DNA of 31,678 nt from Verrucomicrobiota bacterium (GTDB taxonomy: Bacteria > Verrucomicrobiota > Verrucomicrobiia > Opitutales > Opitutaceae): the NCBI GenBank assembly GCA_023426435.1, contig JAFAAS010000006.1, positions 1 through 31,678 of the forward strand, read 5' to 3'. The notes below the pieces were generated by a model that ran no database searches, was not told the origin of the DNA, and was given only the letters and a program-made list of their open reading frames with translations. A program made the position numbers and the translations under genes. Below are positions 31,087 through 31,678 of the stretch, one piece after another. Within the stretch, counting starts at the first letter, position 1. Every line of letters starts with the position of its first letter.

Positions 31087-31127
31087 GGTTGCGCGCGATG
31101 GGTTGCGGGGCGAGCGCGCAACCTACG
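31087..31127 (+). repeat. GGTTGCGCGC hairpin with CCTACG tail
   Basis: Perfect 10-bp arms GGTTGCGCGC/GCGCGCAACC with a 17-base loop, then TACGA. It overlaps the stop codon of the SNF2 gene (31123-31125). Confidence 0.65.
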
Positions 31128-31678
31128 AGAGGAGGGATTTCAGGTCGGCGAGGGAGAGTTTCGCGGCGGCGGCGTCGCTGGCTTCGAAGACGTCGGCGAG
31201 GAGCGCGCGTTTTTCGTCCTGCAAAGCGAGGACCTTTTCTTCAACGGTGCCGCTGGCGATGAGTTTGTAGCTGGTGACGACGCGGGTCTGGCCGATGCGG
31301 TGGGCGCGATCGGTGGCTTGGGCTTCGGCGGCGGGATTCCACCACGGGTCGAAGTGGATGACGGTGTCGGCGGCGGTGAGATTGAGGCCGGTGCCGCCGG
31401 CTTTGAGGGAGATGAGAAAAACGGGGATGTCGGGGGAAGATTGAAAGCGGTCGACCTCGGCCTGGCGGGCGCGCGGAGCGAGCGAACCGTCGAGGTAGCA
31501 GTGAGGGATTTCTTGGGATTCGAGTTCCTCGCGGAGGAGGCCGAGGAGGGAAGTGAATTGAGAGAAGATGAGGAGGCGGTGTCCGTCGTCGATGGCTTCG
31601 GCGAGGAGTTCGTTGAGGGTGTCCAATTTCGCCGAGGCGAAATTGGCTGGTTGAGAGTTGAGGGTTGAGAGTTGAGAG
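31123..31678 (-). CDS. SNF2/DEAD-family helicase, C-terminal part
   Basis: Partial; the N-terminal part lies beyond the right edge. The visible 185 codons hold the second RecA-like domain: LDTLNELLAEAIDDGHRLLI then FSQFTSLL (motif IV region), HCYLDGSLAPRARQAEVDRF, VFLISLKAGGTGLNLTAADT (motif V) and DPWWNPAAEAQATDRAHRIG then Q (motif VI with its arginine fingers). It would be an ATP-driven DNA or nucleoprotein translocase such as HepA/RapA-like or SNF2 family. Upstream of KLDTLNELL the frame stays open through SQLSTLNSQPANFASA, encoded by an iterated repeat and a palindrome, which looks like an in-frame insertion. Confidence 0.9.
   Translation of the reverse strand, partial: SQLSTLNSQPANFASAKLDTLNELLAEAIDDGHRLLIFSQFTSLLGLLREELESQEIPHCYLDGSLAPRARQAEVDRFQSSPDIPVFLISLKAGGTGLNLTAADTVIHFDPWWNPAAEAQATDRAHRIGQTRVVTSYKLIASGTVEEKVLALQDEKRALLADVFEASDAAAAKLSLADLKSLLS
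31623..31646. repeat. Perfect palindrome inside the SNF2 gene
   Basis: CCAATTTCGCC-GA-GGCGAAATTGG, 11-bp perfect arms with a 2-base centre. One arm encodes the likely native AKLD of the helicase; the other encodes PANFA next to the iterated repeat. Confidence 0.75.
31649..31678 (+). repeat. TTGAGAGTTGAGGG iterated repeat inside the SNF2 gene
   Basis: GGTTGAGAGTTGAGGGTTGA with further TTGAGAG units to the window edge. Read on the coding strand it gives SQLSTLNSQP in frame. Confidence 0.8.

Noticed and set aside
1..31678. Known defence system, prophage, integron, retron or diversity-generating retroelement
   Set aside because: No reverse transcriptase, integrase, phage structural or defence-gene signatures were seen; the SNF2 fragment alone is not evidence.

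Overview
The window is GC-rich, gene-dense chromosomal DNA. It most resembles an Opitutaceae-type Verrucomicrobiota. That assignment is inference from three things: several Tat-exported Gfo/Idh/MocA oxidoreductases, HEAT/discoidin-type secreted proteins, and intergenic gaps packed with short repeats. No rRNA, tRNA or CRISPR array was recognised. Apart from the partial genes at both edges, no gene-free stretch exceeds 300 bases if the 40-codon ORF at 11040 is accepted.

Layout. 1-633: partial IS630-family transposase with a -1 frame break at an A7 run, running off the left edge. 842-4672 (-): NAD kinase, TlyA-type rRNA methyltransferase, a MutM/Fpg-family glycosylase with an eroded zinc finger, and an M24 aminopeptidase. 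4697-9954: DUF192 lipoprotein, two unknown small proteins, a Nudix hydrolase, a metallophosphoesterase, a DUF4412 exported protein, a YhcH-type protein and RlmJ. 10063-10801 (-): Hsp20 and a 64-residue protein, each followed by a hairpin terminator, in an island of different base skew. 11040-16130: a Cys/His-rich microprotein coupled to a MazG-like pyrophosphohydrolase, a cysteine-less FmdB-like protein, a tautomerase, MogA, GluQ, a LOG-family protein, a second Nudix hydrolase and a D,D-carboxypeptidase. 16296-19797: RF3, two tiny putative membrane proteins and RlmI. 19921-22136 (-): GT2 glycosyltransferase and an Agl23-like membrane protein. 22223-30991: an accessory block with three Tat-exported Gfo/Idh/MocA oxidoreductases, DoxX, two HEAT-repeat proteins and two discoidin-like proteins, probably for extracytoplasmic carbohydrate processing. 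31123-end (-): C-terminus of a SNF2 helicase.

Genome-scale signals. The + strand is G-rich whichever strand carries the gene. Plus-strand genes therefore prefer G-ending codons and minus-strand genes C-ending codons. Two regions break this: the IS630 fragment and the Hsp20 island. The most striking signal is about 30 copies of short palindromic or iterated repeats in roughly ten families, occupying most intergenic gaps. Every asymmetric copy I could orient points the same way on the + strand, whatever the direction of the neighbouring genes. Several copies lie in frame inside genes (two in the Agl23-like gene, probably one in RF3, one in the SNF2 helicase) and others overlap or adjoin start and stop codons. 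This suggests a replication-oriented family of small mobile repeats that can add peptide segments to proteins.
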